Origin: Syntrophomonadaceae bacterium
Lineage (GTDB): Bacteria > Bacillota > Syntrophomonadia > Syntrophomonadales > Syntrophothermaceae
Length of the DNA: 35,498 nt
Assembly: GCA_012799365.1 (NCBI GenBank)
Contig: JAAZLJ010000106.1
Location: 1-35,498 of the forward strand
Direction: 5' to 3'
The notes under the pieces are model-generated. The model did no database searches and had not been told where the DNA came from. It saw nothing but the letters and a program-made list of their open reading frames with translations. Of this stretch, positions 9,038 to 18,249 are shown piece after piece (the first letter of the stretch is position 1; the number at the start of each line of letters is the position of its first letter). A program made the translations under genes and the position numbers.

Positions 9038-10300
9038 TTGGGGAAAACCATTGCGGAAAAGATTTTATCACAAAAGAGTGGAGTGGATGCTCGAGCCAAT
9101 GACATTGTAATAGCCAATCTCGATTTTATCATGGGACAGGATGGTACCTCTACCCTGGCGATTCAGGCCTTTGAGGATATGGCCGGACAGAAGGCGTTTG
9201 ATGCCTCTAAAGTGGCCATGGTTATTGATCATAGTGCTCCCAGTCCCCTCGAGGGAGTTTCGGCTTTACATGCCCGGATGCGGGGATTTGCCCGGAATCA
9301 GGGCATTAATTTCTATGATATTGGGGAAGGGGTCTGCCATCAGTTGATGCTGGAAAAGGGCCATGCAGTCCCGGGTTCTCTGGTAATTGGGGCTGATTCT
9401 CATACCTGTACCTATGGAGCCATAAATGCTTTTGCCACTGGGGTAGGTTCTACCGATCTGGCTGCTGGGATTATTTCTGGCCAGATGTGGTTCAAGGTAC
9501 CGGAGACCATTAAATTTGTTATCAATGGACAGCTTCCCTCCGGAGTGTACAGTAAGGACCTGATACTCTATCTTATCGGGGATGTTACCTCCGACGGGGC
9601 TACCTATATGGCTGCCGAGTATACCGGGGAGGCCATCCGGGCTCTGTCGATAGAAGGTCGTTTTACCATCAGTAATATGGCCATCGAGATGGGGGCCAAA
9701 GTTGGTCTGATGGAGGCTGATGATAAAACGGCGGCATGGGTCTCCAAGCACGCCAACCAGTCGTTTGAGCCGGTACAGGCAGATGCGGATGCGGAGTACG
9801 CTGCAATAAAAGAATATGATGTCTCAGACCTGGAGCCTCAGATTGCCAGGCCGCATACGGTGGATAATGTGGCACCCATCAGCCAGGTGGCTGGAACTCC
9901 GATTCAGCAGGGGTTTATCGGAACCTGTACTAACGGCAGGTTGGAAGATCTGCGTATAGCGGCCAGCATTGTCAAAGGTCGAAAAATACATCCTCATACC
10001 CGGTTCATAGTGGCTCCGGCTTCCCGGCAGATCATGTTGGATGCCATGCGGGAAGGGATACTGCAGGACCTGATAGAAGCGGGTGCCGCGGTGGTTACAC
10101 CGGGATGTGGTCCCTGTGTAGGGACTCACAACGGGGTGCCTTCAGACGGTGAGAATGTTATCTCTACTGCTAACCGCAACTTTAAAGGGCGGATGGGTAA
10201 TAACAAATCGTTTATATACCTGGGGTCTCCGGCTACGGTAGCCGCATCGGTTCTAACCGGCGAGATCACCGACCCCAGACCATTTATAAAGGAGAAGTAG
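9038..10300 (+). CDS. Aconitase/3-isopropylmalate dehydratase-family large subunit, probable aconitase
   Basis: 420 residues, the short two-subunit (LeuC/homoaconitase) form rather than the ~900-residue AcnA/AcnB. The [4Fe-4S] ligands are visible: C297 in GTCTNGR and C357/C360 in GCGPCVGTHNG. Other conserved blocks are IGADSHTCTYGA and ATGVGSTDLA. Sequence alone cannot separate isopropylmalate, homoaconitate and citrate as substrates. Its place between a citrate-synthase candidate and isocitrate dehydrogenase favours citrate to isocitrate. TTG start at 9038, with AGAGGGGAG at 9020-9028, six bases after the upstream stop codon. Confidence 0.75.
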   Translation: MGKTIAEKILSQKSGVDARANDIVIANLDFIMGQDGTSTLAIQAFEDMAGQKAFDASKVAMVIDHSAPSPLEGVSALHARMRGFARNQGINFYDIGEGVCHQLMLEKGHAVPGSLVIGADSHTCTYGAINAFATGVGSTDLAAGIISGQMWFKVPETIKFVINGQLPSGVYSKDLILYLIGDVTSDGATYMAAEYTGEAIRALSIEGRFTISNMAIEMGAKVGLMEADDKTAAWVSKHANQSFEPVQADADAEYAAIKEYDVSDLEPQIARPHTVDNVAPISQVAGTPIQQGFIGTCTNGRLEDLRIAASIVKGRKIHPHTRFIVAPASRQIMLDAMREGILQDLIEAGAAVVTPGCGPCVGTHNGVPSDGENVISTANRNFKGRMGNNKSFIYLGSPATVAASVLTGEITDPRPFIKEK

Positions 10301-10309
10301 GAGGCAGAG

Positions 10310-10810
10310 ATGGAGCTTAAAGGCAAGGCACATAAATTCGGTGATGATGTAAACACTGACTATATTATTTCTGGACGTTATAAATTCAAGACCCAGGATA
10401 TGAAGGAACTGGCTCGGCATGTGATGGAAGATCTGGATCCAGAATTTTATGACCGGGTTCAGGCAGGAGATTTTATCGTAGCAGGGAAAAACTTCGGCTG
10501 TGGCTCTTCCCGGGAACAGGCACCACTGGCCATCCTGAATGCTGATATTGGTGCGGTACTGGCCAAGTCATTTGCCCGGATTTTTTACCGTAATTCTATC
10601 AATACTGGTTTGCCGCTGCTGGAGTGCAATACGGATGAGATCAACCCGGGAGATGAATTGGAGCTCGACATGGAAAAAGGTATTATTAAAAATATAACCC
10701 GGCAGGTAGATATCCCCATCAAGCCCCTGCCCCCATTCATGTTGAAGATTCTCTCTGACGGTGGGCTGGCGGAACACTTTAGAAAGTACGGTACTTTCAA
10801 TTTTAAATAA
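10310..10810 (+). CDS. Aconitase/3-isopropylmalate dehydratase-family small subunit
   Basis: 166 residues, the swivelling LeuD-like partner of the preceding subunit. It shows KFGDDVNTDYIISGRY and the phosphate/carboxylate-binding GCGSSREQAPLAI. In two-subunit dehydratases the loop after GRY helps set substrate choice; here it reads KFKTQDM, more basic than the hydrophobic loop I associate with isopropylmalate enzymes. That would suit a more acidic substrate such as isocitrate, but this is inference. Ribosome binding site AGGAGG just before ATG 10310; nine bases separate it from the large subunit. Confidence 0.8.
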   Translation: MELKGKAHKFGDDVNTDYIISGRYKFKTQDMKELARHVMEDLDPEFYDRVQAGDFIVAGKNFGCGSSREQAPLAILNADIGAVLAKSFARIFYRNSINTGLPLLECNTDEINPGDELELDMEKGIIKNITRQVDIPIKPLPPFMLKILSDGGLAEHFRKYGTFNFK

Positions 10811-10837
10811 AGCTACTTATAAAGGAGGAGTAGGGTT

Positions 10838-12109
10838 TTGACTACGGGGGACAAGGTTATAGTGGAAAATGGGCTGATGAAGGTTCCGGATCACCCGATT
10901 ATACCGTTTATAATAGGGGACGGGACGGGTCCTGATATCTGGGCGGCTGCTTCTCGGGTATTGGATGCAGCGGTAGAGAAAGCCTATCAGGGAACCAGGT
11001 CTATTGTTTGGAAAGAGATACTGGCCGGGGAAAAGGCATATAACCTGACGGGAGAGTGGTTACCCCAGGAGACCATAGATACTATTCGGGAATACATCAT
11101 TGCCATTAAAGGCCCTTTGACTACTCCCATTGGGGGCGGCATTCGCTCTCTGAATGTGGCTTTGCGTCAGGGGTTAGATCTTTACGCCTGTGTGCGTCCG
11201 GTGCGTTATTTTCCGGGGGTTCCTTCGCCAGTCAAAAGGCCGGAAGATACCAATATGATTATTTTTCGGGAGAACACTGAAGATATCTATGCCGGCATAG
11301 AGTTTTCGGCCGGTTCACCTGAGGCGAATAGGTTACTCAAGTTTCTGCAGGAGGAAATGGGAGTTGCTAACATACGGTTCCCCGCAAGTTCCGGGGTTGG
11401 TATCAAGCCTGTTTCCAAGGATGGTACCCGGCGTTTGGTACGGGCAGCTATCAGGTATGCCCTGGCCGAAGGACGCAAAAGTGTGACCCTGGTACATAAG
11501 GGTAATATCATGAAATTTACCGAAGGTGCTTTTAAACAATGGGGGTACGAATTGGCGGAGGAAGAATTCGGTGACCAGGTATTCACCTGGGACGAATATG
11601 ACCGCATCAAGGAGCGGGAAGGAGCGGAAGCAGCCGACCAGGCCCAATCCAGGGCCGAGGCCGAAGGCAGGCTCATAATCAAAGATGCTATTGCTGATAT
11701 CTTCCTGCAGCAGATCCTGACCCGTCCACGCGAATTTGATGTTATTGCTACTATGAACCTGAACGGTGACTATATCTCTGATGCTCTGGCCGCCCAGATT
11801 GGTGGCATCGGTATTGCTCCGGGAGCCAATATCAACTATGATACGGGCCATGCTATTTTTGAGGCTACCCACGGTACTGCTCCCAAATATGCCGGACAGG
11901 ATAAAGTTAATCCTTCGTCAGTTATTCTCTCTGGAGTGATGATGCTGCGCCATATGGGGTGGAATGAAGCGGCGGAAGTGATCATAGAAACTATGGAGAA
12001 AACCATTGCCAGTAAGGTAGTAACTTATGATTTTGCTCGTTTGATGGAGGATGCTACCAGGGTGAAGACCTCCGAATTTGCGGATGAGCTAATCAAAAAT
12101 ATGAATTAA
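10838..12109 (+). CDS. icd: Isocitrate dehydrogenase, NADP-type
   Basis: 423 residues, very close in pattern to E. coli Icd: [19 protein letters not shown] (substrate loop with the serine phosphorylated in E. coli), [32 protein letters not shown] and [16 protein letters not shown]. The lysine and tyrosine of APKYAG and the tyrosine and arginine of VTYDFARL match the residues that bind the NADP 2'-phosphate in E. coli Icd, so NADP is the likely coenzyme. It makes 2-oxoglutarate from isocitrate. TTG start with GGAGGAG seven bases upstream. Last gene of the four-gene operon; a strong terminator lies ~220 bases downstream, past a repeat remnant. Confidence 0.93.
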   Translation: MTTGDKVIVENGLMKVPDHPIIPFIIGDGTGPDIWAAASRVLDAAVEKAYQGTRSIVWKEILAGEKAYNLTGEWLPQETIDTIREYIIAIKGPLTTPIGGGIRSLNVALRQGLDLYACVRPVRYFPGVPSPVKRPEDTNMIIFRENTEDIYAGIEFSAGSPEANRLLKFLQEEMGVANIRFPASSGVGIKPVSKDGTRRLVRAAIRYALAEGRKSVTLVHKGNIMKFTEGAFKQWGYELAEEEFGDQVFTWDEYDRIKEREGAEAADQAQSRAEAEGRLIIKDAIADIFLQQILTRPREFDVIATMNLNGDYISDALAAQIGGIGIAPGANINYDTGHAIFEATHGTAPKYAGQDKVNPSSVILSGVMMLRHMGWNEAAEVIIETMEKTIASKVVTYDFARLMEDATRVKTSEFADELIKNMN

Positions 12110-12262
12110 ATTAAAAAATAGATGCAGATTAACGCTGATTATTATGATTTACGTTGATTTTCTAATTATTTTTGACGCTGGAAACGCAGAAAATACAAAA
12201 CAATTCTTACGGGCAGTTGACGAGTAGGGGAGCGAGCGTTATCATACGCCAATAGATATAGT
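12110..12262 (+). repeat. Degenerate copy of the dispersed repeat family (copy C)
   Basis: The 307-bp gap 12110-12416 holds no convincing gene. At 12124-12139 lies the motif GCAGAT-NN-ACGCTGAT. At ~12213-12255 a stretch reading CAGTTGACGAGTAGGGGAGCG and ending in CGCCAATA is a diverged relative of the 57-bp repeat at 4246-4302 and 32673-32729. The remainder is AT-rich, followed by a terminator and a palindrome listed separately. Confidence 0.55.
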
Positions 12263-12326
12263 GTTTTCATTCGATGATTTACAAAAAAAGGATTGGATTT
12301 AGAGAATACAATACACAATTATGGGA

Positions 12327-12350
12327 AACCTGGCCATGCCAGGTTTTTTT
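12327..12350 (+). terminator. Rho-independent terminator of the 2-oxoglutarate operon
   Basis: AACCTGGC (12327-12334) and GCCAGGTT (12338-12345) form a perfect 8-bp stem with a three-base loop and a run of seven T. It is unusually far (about 220 bases) from the icd stop codon, with the repeat remnant in between. Confidence 0.85.
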
Positions 12351-12384
12351 ATGCCGAATAATTTTTATCAAGCGGCAAACAATA

Positions 12385-12400
12385 ATGATGAATTCATCAT
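12385..12400. promoter_or_regulatory. Perfect 16-bp palindrome before the starch-binding gene
   Basis: ATGATGAATTCATCAT is its own reverse complement and ends three bases before the AGGAGG ribosome binding site of the gene at 12417. It could be an operator for a dimeric repressor or, in RNA, a hairpin shielding the ribosome binding site. No similar copy was noticed elsewhere in the window. Confidence 0.4.
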
Positions 12401-12416
12401 AAAGGAGGCGAAGTGA

Positions 12417-12719
12417 ATGGCAAGTGAAATCAGAATGCAGGGTGGTATTGTTGCCAGTCCGTATCCGGTAAACACGGGAGAAGAGCTGCGAGTTGTGTAT
12501 AATGGTCTGCTGGCTCATAGTGGTGCCGATCGGGTATTTATGCACATGGGCTACGGTCCCATCGGGAGTTGGAGTAATACCAAAGATGTAGAAATGATGA
12601 GAACTCAGCGCGGGTTTGAAACTACTTTCCGGGTGGATAAACCAGACCGTATTAACTTCTGTTTTAAGGATTCTGCTGCTAACTGGGATAATAATAATGG
12701 ACTGAACTGGAGTATTTAG
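12417..12719 (+). CDS. Stand-alone starch-binding module, CBM25/CBM53 type (first copy)
   Basis: 100 residues that are nothing but one carbohydrate-binding module. ELRVVYNGLLAHSGADRVFMHMGYG, read in pieces, and the closing FCFKDSAANWDNNNGLNW are typical of CBM25/CBM53 modules, which bind alpha-1,4-glucans through aromatic residues. No signal peptide, membrane segment or catalytic domain is present, so the protein is presumably cytoplasmic. Such modules usually sit inside amylases or starch synthases. With a second copy 24 bases on and two glucan synthase-like genes downstream, a role on storage-glycogen granules is plausible but inferred. AGGAGG precedes ATG 12417. Confidence 0.75.
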   Translation: MASEIRMQGGIVASPYPVNTGEELRVVYNGLLAHSGADRVFMHMGYGPIGSWSNTKDVEMMRTQRGFETTFRVDKPDRINFCFKDSAANWDNNNGLNWSI

Positions 12720-12743
12720 TCTTGCCTGGAGGGAGTGCAGAAG

Positions 12744-13061
12744 ATGACATGGGCTGAACTTGAAGGCAGGATAGTAGTTGAACCAGTGCCGGTAACGCCA
12801 GGAGAAGAACTCAGAATCAGGTACAATGGTCTGCTGGCAGAATCGGGGGCCGAATCAGTATATCTGCATTATGGATATGGAACGGCCAAAAGCTGGCACG
12901 ATATCAGCTCTATTCCGATGCAGAAAATGCATGAGGGATTTGAAACCAGGTTCCGGGTGGAAAACCATGAAGGCCTGCACTTCTGTTTTAAGGACTGTGC
13001 GGAGAACTGGGATAATAATCATGGTAGAAATTGGACGTATACTATTCATAATGGTCGGTAA
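12744..13061 (+). CDS. Stand-alone starch-binding module, CBM25/CBM53 type (second copy)
   Basis: 105 residues, a clear paralogue of the preceding gene: EELRIRYNGLLAESGAES, a central HYGYG with a tryptophan following, and FCFKDCAENWDNNHGRNW at the end. An extra ~8 residues follow the module. The frame is open from GTG 12735, but GGAGGGAG (12728-12735) runs into that codon and is ideally spaced for ATG 12744. The pair is presumably one transcript closed by the terminator at 13074. Conserved tandem duplication suggests that both copies are used. Confidence 0.75.
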   Translation: MTWAELEGRIVVEPVPVTPGEELRIRYNGLLAESGAESVYLHYGYGTAKSWHDISSIPMQKMHEGFETRFRVENHEGLHFCFKDCAENWDNNHGRNWTYTIHNGR

Positions 13062-13073
13062 ATAAGAATATTT

Positions 13074-13101
13074 AAGCCGGGCTTTTAGCCCGGCTTTTTT
13101 G
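13074..13101 (+). terminator. Rho-independent terminator after the starch-binding pair
   Basis: AAGCCGGGC and GCCCGGCTT form a perfect 9-bp stem with loop TTTTA, followed by six T. Confidence 0.9.
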
Positions 13102-13221
13102 TGATCAATCGGCTGATTTTGTTCGGTGTATTTTAAAGGACCCTTAAGAGCATATTAAAACTAGATCAATGATATACAGCTTCCAGTTTCCAAATACGAT
13201 TTTGGATTAGTGAGTTAACCC

Positions 13222-13257
13222 ATGCTTACATATTCATGAGGCACTGCCTCATGAGCA
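13222..13257 (+). other. Strong hairpin upstream of the GT4 gene, not followed by T run
   Basis: TCATGAGGC (13234-13242) and GCCTCATGA (13246-13254) pair perfectly around a three-base loop, with ATGC/GCAT able to extend the structure outward. It lies about 40 bases before the start of the glycosyltransferase gene and lacks a T run, so it is not a standard terminator. It could protect the 5' end of the mRNA or bind a protein. Confidence 0.4.
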
Positions 13258-13294
13258 TACCCCAAACTTAAACTTTAAAATAGGAGGCAATAGT

Positions 13295-14530
13295 ATGCGT
13301 GTAATGATGTTGTCGTGGGAGTATCCCCCCCGGGTTGTGGGAGGGTTGGCCATGCACGTCTATGACCTGTCGACTTCGATGGCCAGATCGGGAATTGATG
13401 TTACGGTTATTACTTGCAATGGAGAGGGAGCCACCATCCGGGAAAAAGTTAATGGAGTTAAAGTGCTGCGGGTTCGTCCCTATGATTTACCTACCAGTGA
13501 CATCCTGGGCTGGGCTCTGCAGTTAAACGTAGCCATGCTGGAGCAAGCGGTGGAATACATCAATGAGGAGGGGCCGGTAGATATTCTTCATGCCCATGAC
13601 TGGATGGTAGCCTATGCGGCCCGGGCCTTAAAGTACGGCTACCGTTTGCCGCTGATTGCTACCGTTCATGCTACTGAATACGGGCGCAATAACGGTCTGC
13701 ACAGTCAGCTGCAGAGAAGCATCAGCGATATTGAGTGGTGGTTAACCTACGAAGCATGGAAAGTAATCTGCTGTTCGGGTTATATGGTGGATGAGGTAAA
13801 GAGGGTTTTTAATCTGCCTTCAGATAAGATCCGGGTTATTCCCAACGGAGTTTATCCCGAGAGGATCCTGGAAACAGAAGTAAAGCCTGATTTTAAATCC
13901 CGATTTGCTTTACCCCATGAAAAAATCGTTTATTTTGTCGGCCGGTTGGTTCCCGAAAAAGGGGTACAGGTTCTTTTAGAAGCGGTCAACAAAATCCTGA
14001 CATACTGTCCCGAGGCCAAGTTTGTTATTGCAGGAACCGGGCCATTCAAAGATTTCCTGCGGCAAAAGGCTAATGACCTGGGTATCAATCATAAGGTACA
14101 CTTCGCGGGCTACATAAGCGAAGAAGATCGGGATGCACTGTATCGAGTAGCCGATGTAGCAGTATTTCCCAGCTTGTATGAGCCTTTCGGTATCGTGGCT
14201 CTAGAAGCCATGGCAGCTCGAACTCCGTTAGTGGTATCAGACAGCGGCGGGCTGGCTGAAACCGTGGCTGATAACGAGGATGGGTTGTGGGCGATTACGG
14301 GTTCGGCCAATTCCCTGGCTGATCGGATAATCGAGATATTAAAGAACCAGGATCTGGCTGAAAAACTGGCCAGCAACGCCTATCAAAAAGTCCGAGCCCA
14401 ATATGACTGGAAAATCATAGCCGAGAAAACTCTTAAAGTATACCAGGAAGTGTTGGATGAGAGCCGTAATACCAAATTTGCCCGGGGTTCCAAGCAGGAT
14501 TGGCCCCTGATGCGGCGAGTATTTTCATAA
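13295..14530 (+). CDS. GT4-family glycosyltransferase, glycogen-synthase-like
   Basis: 411 residues, GT-B fold. N-terminal domain begins [19 protein letters not shown], with a glycine-rich acceptor loop and [14 protein letters not shown]. The C-terminal donor domain has [20 protein letters not shown] and the nucleotide-sugar signature [14 protein letters not shown]. This belongs to the branch of GT4 that includes actinobacterial and archaeal glycogen or maltose-1-phosphate synthases; a more general sugar transferase cannot be excluded. It is distinct from the GT5 GlgA at 18250. TAGGAGGCAA precedes ATG 13295, and the nucleotidyltransferase gene follows 13 bases on. Confidence 0.75.
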   Translation: MRVMMLSWEYPPRVVGGLAMHVYDLSTSMARSGIDVTVITCNGEGATIREKVNGVKVLRVRPYDLPTSDILGWALQLNVAMLEQAVEYINEEGPVDILHAHDWMVAYAARALKYGYRLPLIATVHATEYGRNNGLHSQLQRSISDIEWWLTYEAWKVICCSGYMVDEVKRVFNLPSDKIRVIPNGVYPERILETEVKPDFKSRFALPHEKIVYFVGRLVPEKGVQVLLEAVNKILTYCPEAKFVIAGTGPFKDFLRQKANDLGINHKVHFAGYISEEDRDALYRVADVAVFPSLYEPFGIVALEAMAARTPLVVSDSGGLAETVADNEDGLWAITGSANSLADRIIEILKNQDLAEKLASNAYQKVRAQYDWKIIAEKTLKVYQEVLDESRNTKFARGSKQDWPLMRRVFS

Positions 14531-14543
14531 AGGGAGGGATAAG

Positions 14544-17000
14544 ATGAAAGCGGTAGTTATGGCTGGCGGTGAAGGCACCCGGTTACGGCCTTTAACCTGT
14601 AACCTATCCAAGCCTATGGTCCCGGTGATGGATAAACCGGTGATGGAGTATGCCCTGCAGCTGCTTAAAAAATACGGTATTACGGATATTGCTGTTACTT
14701 TGCAGTATCTGCCTGATACCATTCGAGACTATTTCGGCGATGGCAGTGAATGGGGGCTGAACCTGCATTACTACGTGGAAGAATCCCCCCTGGGTACGGC
14801 CGGAAGCGTGAAGAATGCCCAGGAATTCCTGGATGAACCTTTTATCGTTATCAGCGGAGATGCTCTTACTGATTTCAACTTACAGACGGCTATTGATTTT
14901 CACCGGTCTCAGGGAGCTCTGGCTACTCTGGTTCTGACCCGGGTGGAGTCACCATTGGAGTATGGACTGGTTTTAACCGAAGAGTCAGGCCAAATAGGTC
15001 GGTTTTTGGAAAAGCCTTCCTGGGGTGAGGTGTTCAGTGATACGGTCAATACCGGTATCTATGTTCTGGAACCGGATGCCCTGGGCTATATACCGGAAAA
15101 TCAGAAGTATGATTTCTCCCGCGATCTATTTCCCCGTTTTCTAAAAAATGACCTGGGCCTGTTTGGCTGTATACTGGATGGCTACTGGTGTGACATCGGC
15201 AGCTGCGAGCAGTACCAGCAGGTACATCTGGATATATTGGACGGTAAAGTAGATATAGATATTGATGCCCACCTGGAAGGAGATATCTGGTTGGGAAGGG
15301 GGGTGCGGATTGCTCCGAGTGCGGTGCTGGAGGGGCCGTGCTACATAGGTTCGTATTGCGAAATTGAAAACCAGGCGCAGGTGAAGGCTTATACCGTTTT
15401 GGGTGAAGGCTGTGTGGTGGAGAAGGCTGCTTCTACTAAAAGAACCGTGGTTTGGAGGGGCAGTCGGATTGGGCAGAAGGCCCAACTGCGAGGGACGGTA
15501 GCAGGTAAAGGGGTTTCTATCGGCAGGAGGGCGGGAGTTTTTGAAGGTGCGGTAATCGGGGATGATTCAGTGATCGAGGCGGAAAGCGTAGTTAAACCGA
15601 ATGTCAAGATCTGGCCGCATAAACATATCGAACAAGGACGGGTGATTGCCCAGAGTGTGGTCTGGTCTCCGCGTGTCCAGCGGACTCTATTTAAACGGGG
15701 CGGCATCAAAGGCGGTTTTAACCAGGAGCTCAATCCGGAGAAGTGTGCCCGCATCGGACGTGCTTTTGGAACTTTTTTGTCCCTGCCTTCTCGGACGGCA
15801 TTAGGTTATGACTATTCCCCGGTTAGCCGAGCTCTCCGAGATGCTCTGGCCAGTGGGCTCTTGACTACTGGCATTGAGGTGGTGGACACCGGTCGGTTAG
15901 GGTTGGCGGCATTTCGATATGCGGTTTCTAACCTGGGAGTAGACCATGGGATATATGTTCGTGTCCTGGATGCAGAAAGCGGTCGGGCCAATATCATTAT
16001 GGTAAATGAAGCAGGAGCTGATCTACCCAAAAGGGATGAGCGTAAAATAGAGAACCTTTATAGTCGGGAAGAATTTCGTCAGGTACCCGCCGATCGGGTG
16101 CCAGATATTCTGGTTATGCCGGATGTAAATGCATCTTACCTGAGTGTACGCTTGAACCAGCTTAATGCTGACCCGGTGAAAAGACAGCGTTTTGGGTTAG
16201 TTCTGGCGGGAGAAAACGAGAAATTAACCGATCAACTGGTTCATCTGTTGGATGCTCTGAACTGCAAGGTTAACCGACTGGATCCGCATCACCGGCAGGA
16301 GGGCCCCAGGTATGCGGCTACCACTGAAGAAGGCATTGACGCAGTAGCCGAAGCGATGTTAGGCAGTCAGCTGGATCTGGGCCTATATCTTTACGATGGG
16401 GGCCAGCGCCTGGCCCTGGTAGATCGGCGAGGCCGCATAGTCCGGGATGAGGACTACCAGACGCTGCTATCCTGTGTATTTAACCATCGGTTTAAGACCG
16501 TATACCTTCCGGTTAATCTGCCTCTGGCAGTAGAGGACACTATTCGTGGTTCAGGTAAAACTGTGGTTAGAACCCGCAGTGGAGTCAACGATTTTATGGA
16601 AGCGGTGCTGGAAGGTGGGGAAAGGGAGCAGTTCTGGTTCCACGTTGATGGGCTTTACGCCGCCATGCGCCTTTTGGAATACCTGGCCGAAGAAGACCTG
16701 GCTTTGGAAGAACTGCTGGAGCGCATGCCGGAATTTTATTATCACAAACGTGAGATTCCGGTACCCTGGGAATACAAAGGGCGGGTTATCCGTCATCTGG
16801 CGGAAGCAGAGGGGGAGCAGGGGGACTATAGCCAACTGGAAGGCGTGCGCCTGGAACATCCTCAAGGTTGGAGCCTGGTACTGCCCGATGATGAGAGGCC
16901 GGTATGTTGTATCTACTCAGAAGGGTTTTCCCAGGAAATCGCCGAGTCTTTAACCGAATTTTATGAGGATAAAATAAGGGAGATCTGCCAGGAAAACTAG
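14544..17000 (+). CDS. Sugar-phosphate nucleotidyltransferase fused to a degenerate phosphomannomutase domain
   Basis: 818 residues. Residues 1-~235 are an NTP-transferase domain: [13 protein letters not shown], a central [10 protein letters not shown] with the metal aspartate, and [13 protein letters not shown]. Residues ~250-370 form a left-handed beta-helix of hexapeptide repeats. The C-terminal ~440 residues have the fold order of a phosphohexomutase but not its active site: the TASHNP serine loop is replaced near residues 468-478 ([11 protein letters not shown]), and the metal loop DGDADR reads YDGGQR at 617-622. The architecture matches proteins annotated as mannose-1-phosphate guanylyltransferase/phosphomannomutase. 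I infer a working nucleotidyltransferase (GDP-mannose or NDP-glucose) with a non-catalytic, perhaps regulatory, tail. GGGAGGGA precedes ATG 14544. Confidence 0.85.
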   Translation: MKAVVMAGGEGTRLRPLTCNLSKPMVPVMDKPVMEYALQLLKKYGITDIAVTLQYLPDTIRDYFGDGSEWGLNLHYYVEESPLGTAGSVKNAQEFLDEPFIVISGDALTDFNLQTAIDFHRSQGALATLVLTRVESPLEYGLVLTEESGQIGRFLEKPSWGEVFSDTVNTGIYVLEPDALGYIPENQKYDFSRDLFPRFLKNDLGLFGCILDGYWCDIGSCEQYQQVHLDILDGKVDIDIDAHLEGDIWLGRGVRIAPSAVLEGPCYIGSYCEIENQAQVKAYTVLGEGCVVEKAASTKRTVVWRGSRIGQKAQLRGTVAGKGVSIGRRAGVFEGAVIGDDSVIEAESVVKPNVKIWPHKHIEQGRVIAQSVVWSPRVQRTLFKRGGIKGGFNQELNPEKCARIGRAFGTFLSLPSRTALGYDYSPVSRALRDALASGLLTTGIEVVDTGRLGLAAFRYAVSNLGVDHGIYVRVLDAESGRANIIMVNEAGADLPKRDERKIENLYSREEFRQVPADRVPDILVMPDVNASYLSVRLNQLNADPVKRQRFGLVLAGENEKLTDQLVHLLDALNCKVNRLDPHHRQEGPRYAATTEEGIDAVAEAMLGSQLDLGLYLYDGGQRLALVDRRGRIVRDEDYQTLLSCVFNHRFKTVYLPVNLPLAVEDTIRGSGKTVVRTRSGVNDFMEAVLEGGEREQFWFHVDGLYAAMRLLEYLAEEDLALEELLERMPEFYYHKREIPVPWEYKGRVIRHLAEAEGEQGDYSQLEGVRLEHPQGWSLVLPDDERPVCCIYSEGFSQEIAESLTEFYEDKIREICQEN

Positions 17001-17122
17001 TTTCAAATACGGGTAGAGTACCAATAGTTGGCATCAGCAGCGGGCATATTATCACCGAATACTACTCATTCTAATAAAAAACAGTATTTTGGATGTACAC
17101 GGCTAGAATGGAGGTATAAAAT

Positions 17123-18142
17123 ATGCCCGAAATCAGATGTAATCCGGTAACCGATCAATGGGTGGTAATTGCGGCGGAAAGGGCGAAAAGGCCCCAGGAT
17201 TTCCGGGTTCCCCGGGAAGAAAGAAAGTATACCGCCTGTCCCTTTTGTGGCGGGCATGAAGAGGAAACCCCACCGGAAATTTGGGCCTATCGTACCAAAG
17301 GCACTGATAAGAATACTCCGGGCTGGTGGGTGAGGACGGTTCCTAATAAGTTTCCCGCTCTCCGTATCGAAGGCATGTTAAATGAGAGAAGTGAAGGTGT
17401 TTATCAGGCTATTAGCGGCATTGGGGCTCACGAGGTTATTATTGAAACCCCCCGCCACCAGATTGAATTTCAAGAACATCCCGTAGAACAGGTAGAAGAG
17501 ATAATACGCATGTGGCGTGATCGTTCTCTGGATCTGCGCCGGGATCATCGTTTCAAGTATATTCAGATCTTTAAAAACCACGGACTGGAAGGTGGGGCAT
17601 CCATCGAACATACCCACTGCCAGATAATCGCTACTCCTCGAGTACCAAAATCAGTGGAAGAAGAAATAAATCAGGGCATGGCCAGACACCAGGAAGAAAC
17701 CGGGCGCTGTATTTTCTGCGACATGGTGGAAGAAGAGAGGAAAAGTGGACAGCGTCTGGTAGTGGAATCAGACCATTTTCTGGCTTTCTGTCCCTGGGCT
17801 TCACGCTTTCCCTTTGAAATCTGGATCATACCGCGGCGTCATCAAGATGACTTTGTTGGTATATCTGATAACGAGATCAAGAGCCTGGCCTGGGTTTTTC
17901 GTGAGTGCATACAACGTTTGACTAATATCCTGGATGACCCGCCATATAACATGGTTCTGCATACGGCACCGGTTAACTCTGAGTCCCATCCTGGGTATCA
18001 CTGGCACATTGAGATCCTGCCGCGGCTAACCAAGCTGGCGGGGTTTGAGTTCGGTACTAACTATTATATAAATCCTACTCCCCCCGAGATGGCTGCAAAA
18101 GCCTTGCGTGAAGGCCACCAACCCGTGGTCCGACCGCATTAA
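17123..18142 (+). CDS. galT: Galactose-1-phosphate uridylyltransferase family protein
   Basis: 339 residues, HIT superfamily. It has the zinc-type CPFC pair near residue 34 and CIFC near 195. The active-site strand is SIEHTHCQI, in which H165 corresponds to the nucleophilic histidine uridylylated in E. coli GalT. The C-terminal half has HPGYHWHIEILPRL. The classic reaction exchanges UMP between UDP-glucose and galactose-1-phosphate; related enzymes act on other hexose-1-phosphates or ADP-sugars. Next to a nucleotidyltransferase and glycogen synthase, handling of glucose-1-phosphate for glucan synthesis is possible. GGAGGT at 17110-17115 serves ATG 17123. Confidence 0.9.
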   Translation: MPEIRCNPVTDQWVVIAAERAKRPQDFRVPREERKYTACPFCGGHEEETPPEIWAYRTKGTDKNTPGWWVRTVPNKFPALRIEGMLNERSEGVYQAISGIGAHEVIIETPRHQIEFQEHPVEQVEEIIRMWRDRSLDLRRDHRFKYIQIFKNHGLEGGASIEHTHCQIIATPRVPKSVEEEINQGMARHQEETGRCIFCDMVEEERKSGQRLVVESDHFLAFCPWASRFPFEIWIIPRRHQDDFVGISDNEIKSLAWVFRECIQRLTNILDDPPYNMVLHTAPVNSESHPGYHWHIEILPRLTKLAGFEFGTNYYINPTPPEMAAKALREGHQPVVRPH

Positions 18143-18180
18143 TGAATTTGCAGAAGCTCATGCTGGTTGCACTGCGCGTC

Positions 18181-18204
18181 CATCAGCGTATATCTGCGGT
18201 TTCC
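18181..18204 (-). repeat. Inverted copy of the GCAGAT-NN-ACGCTGAT motif
   Basis: Read on the minus strand, these 24 bases match 4229-4252 at 22 of 24 positions. They lie in the short gap between galT and glgA, in the opposite orientation to all other copies in the window. Confidence 0.6.
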
Positions 18205-18249
18205 AAGTCGGCTACACTGACATAAATAATTATGATAGGAGGTATAAGA

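Noticed and set aside
7856-10810. Leucine biosynthesis operon leuACD
   Set aside because: The synthase lacks the LeuA regulatory domain, and the fourth gene is isocitrate dehydrogenase with Icd-specific NADP and substrate residues, not LeuB.
12281-12312. Promoter TTTACA...TACAAT for the starch-binding genes
   Set aside because: The boxes are 23 bases apart and lie upstream of the strong terminator at 12327, so a transcript would be cut off before the genes.
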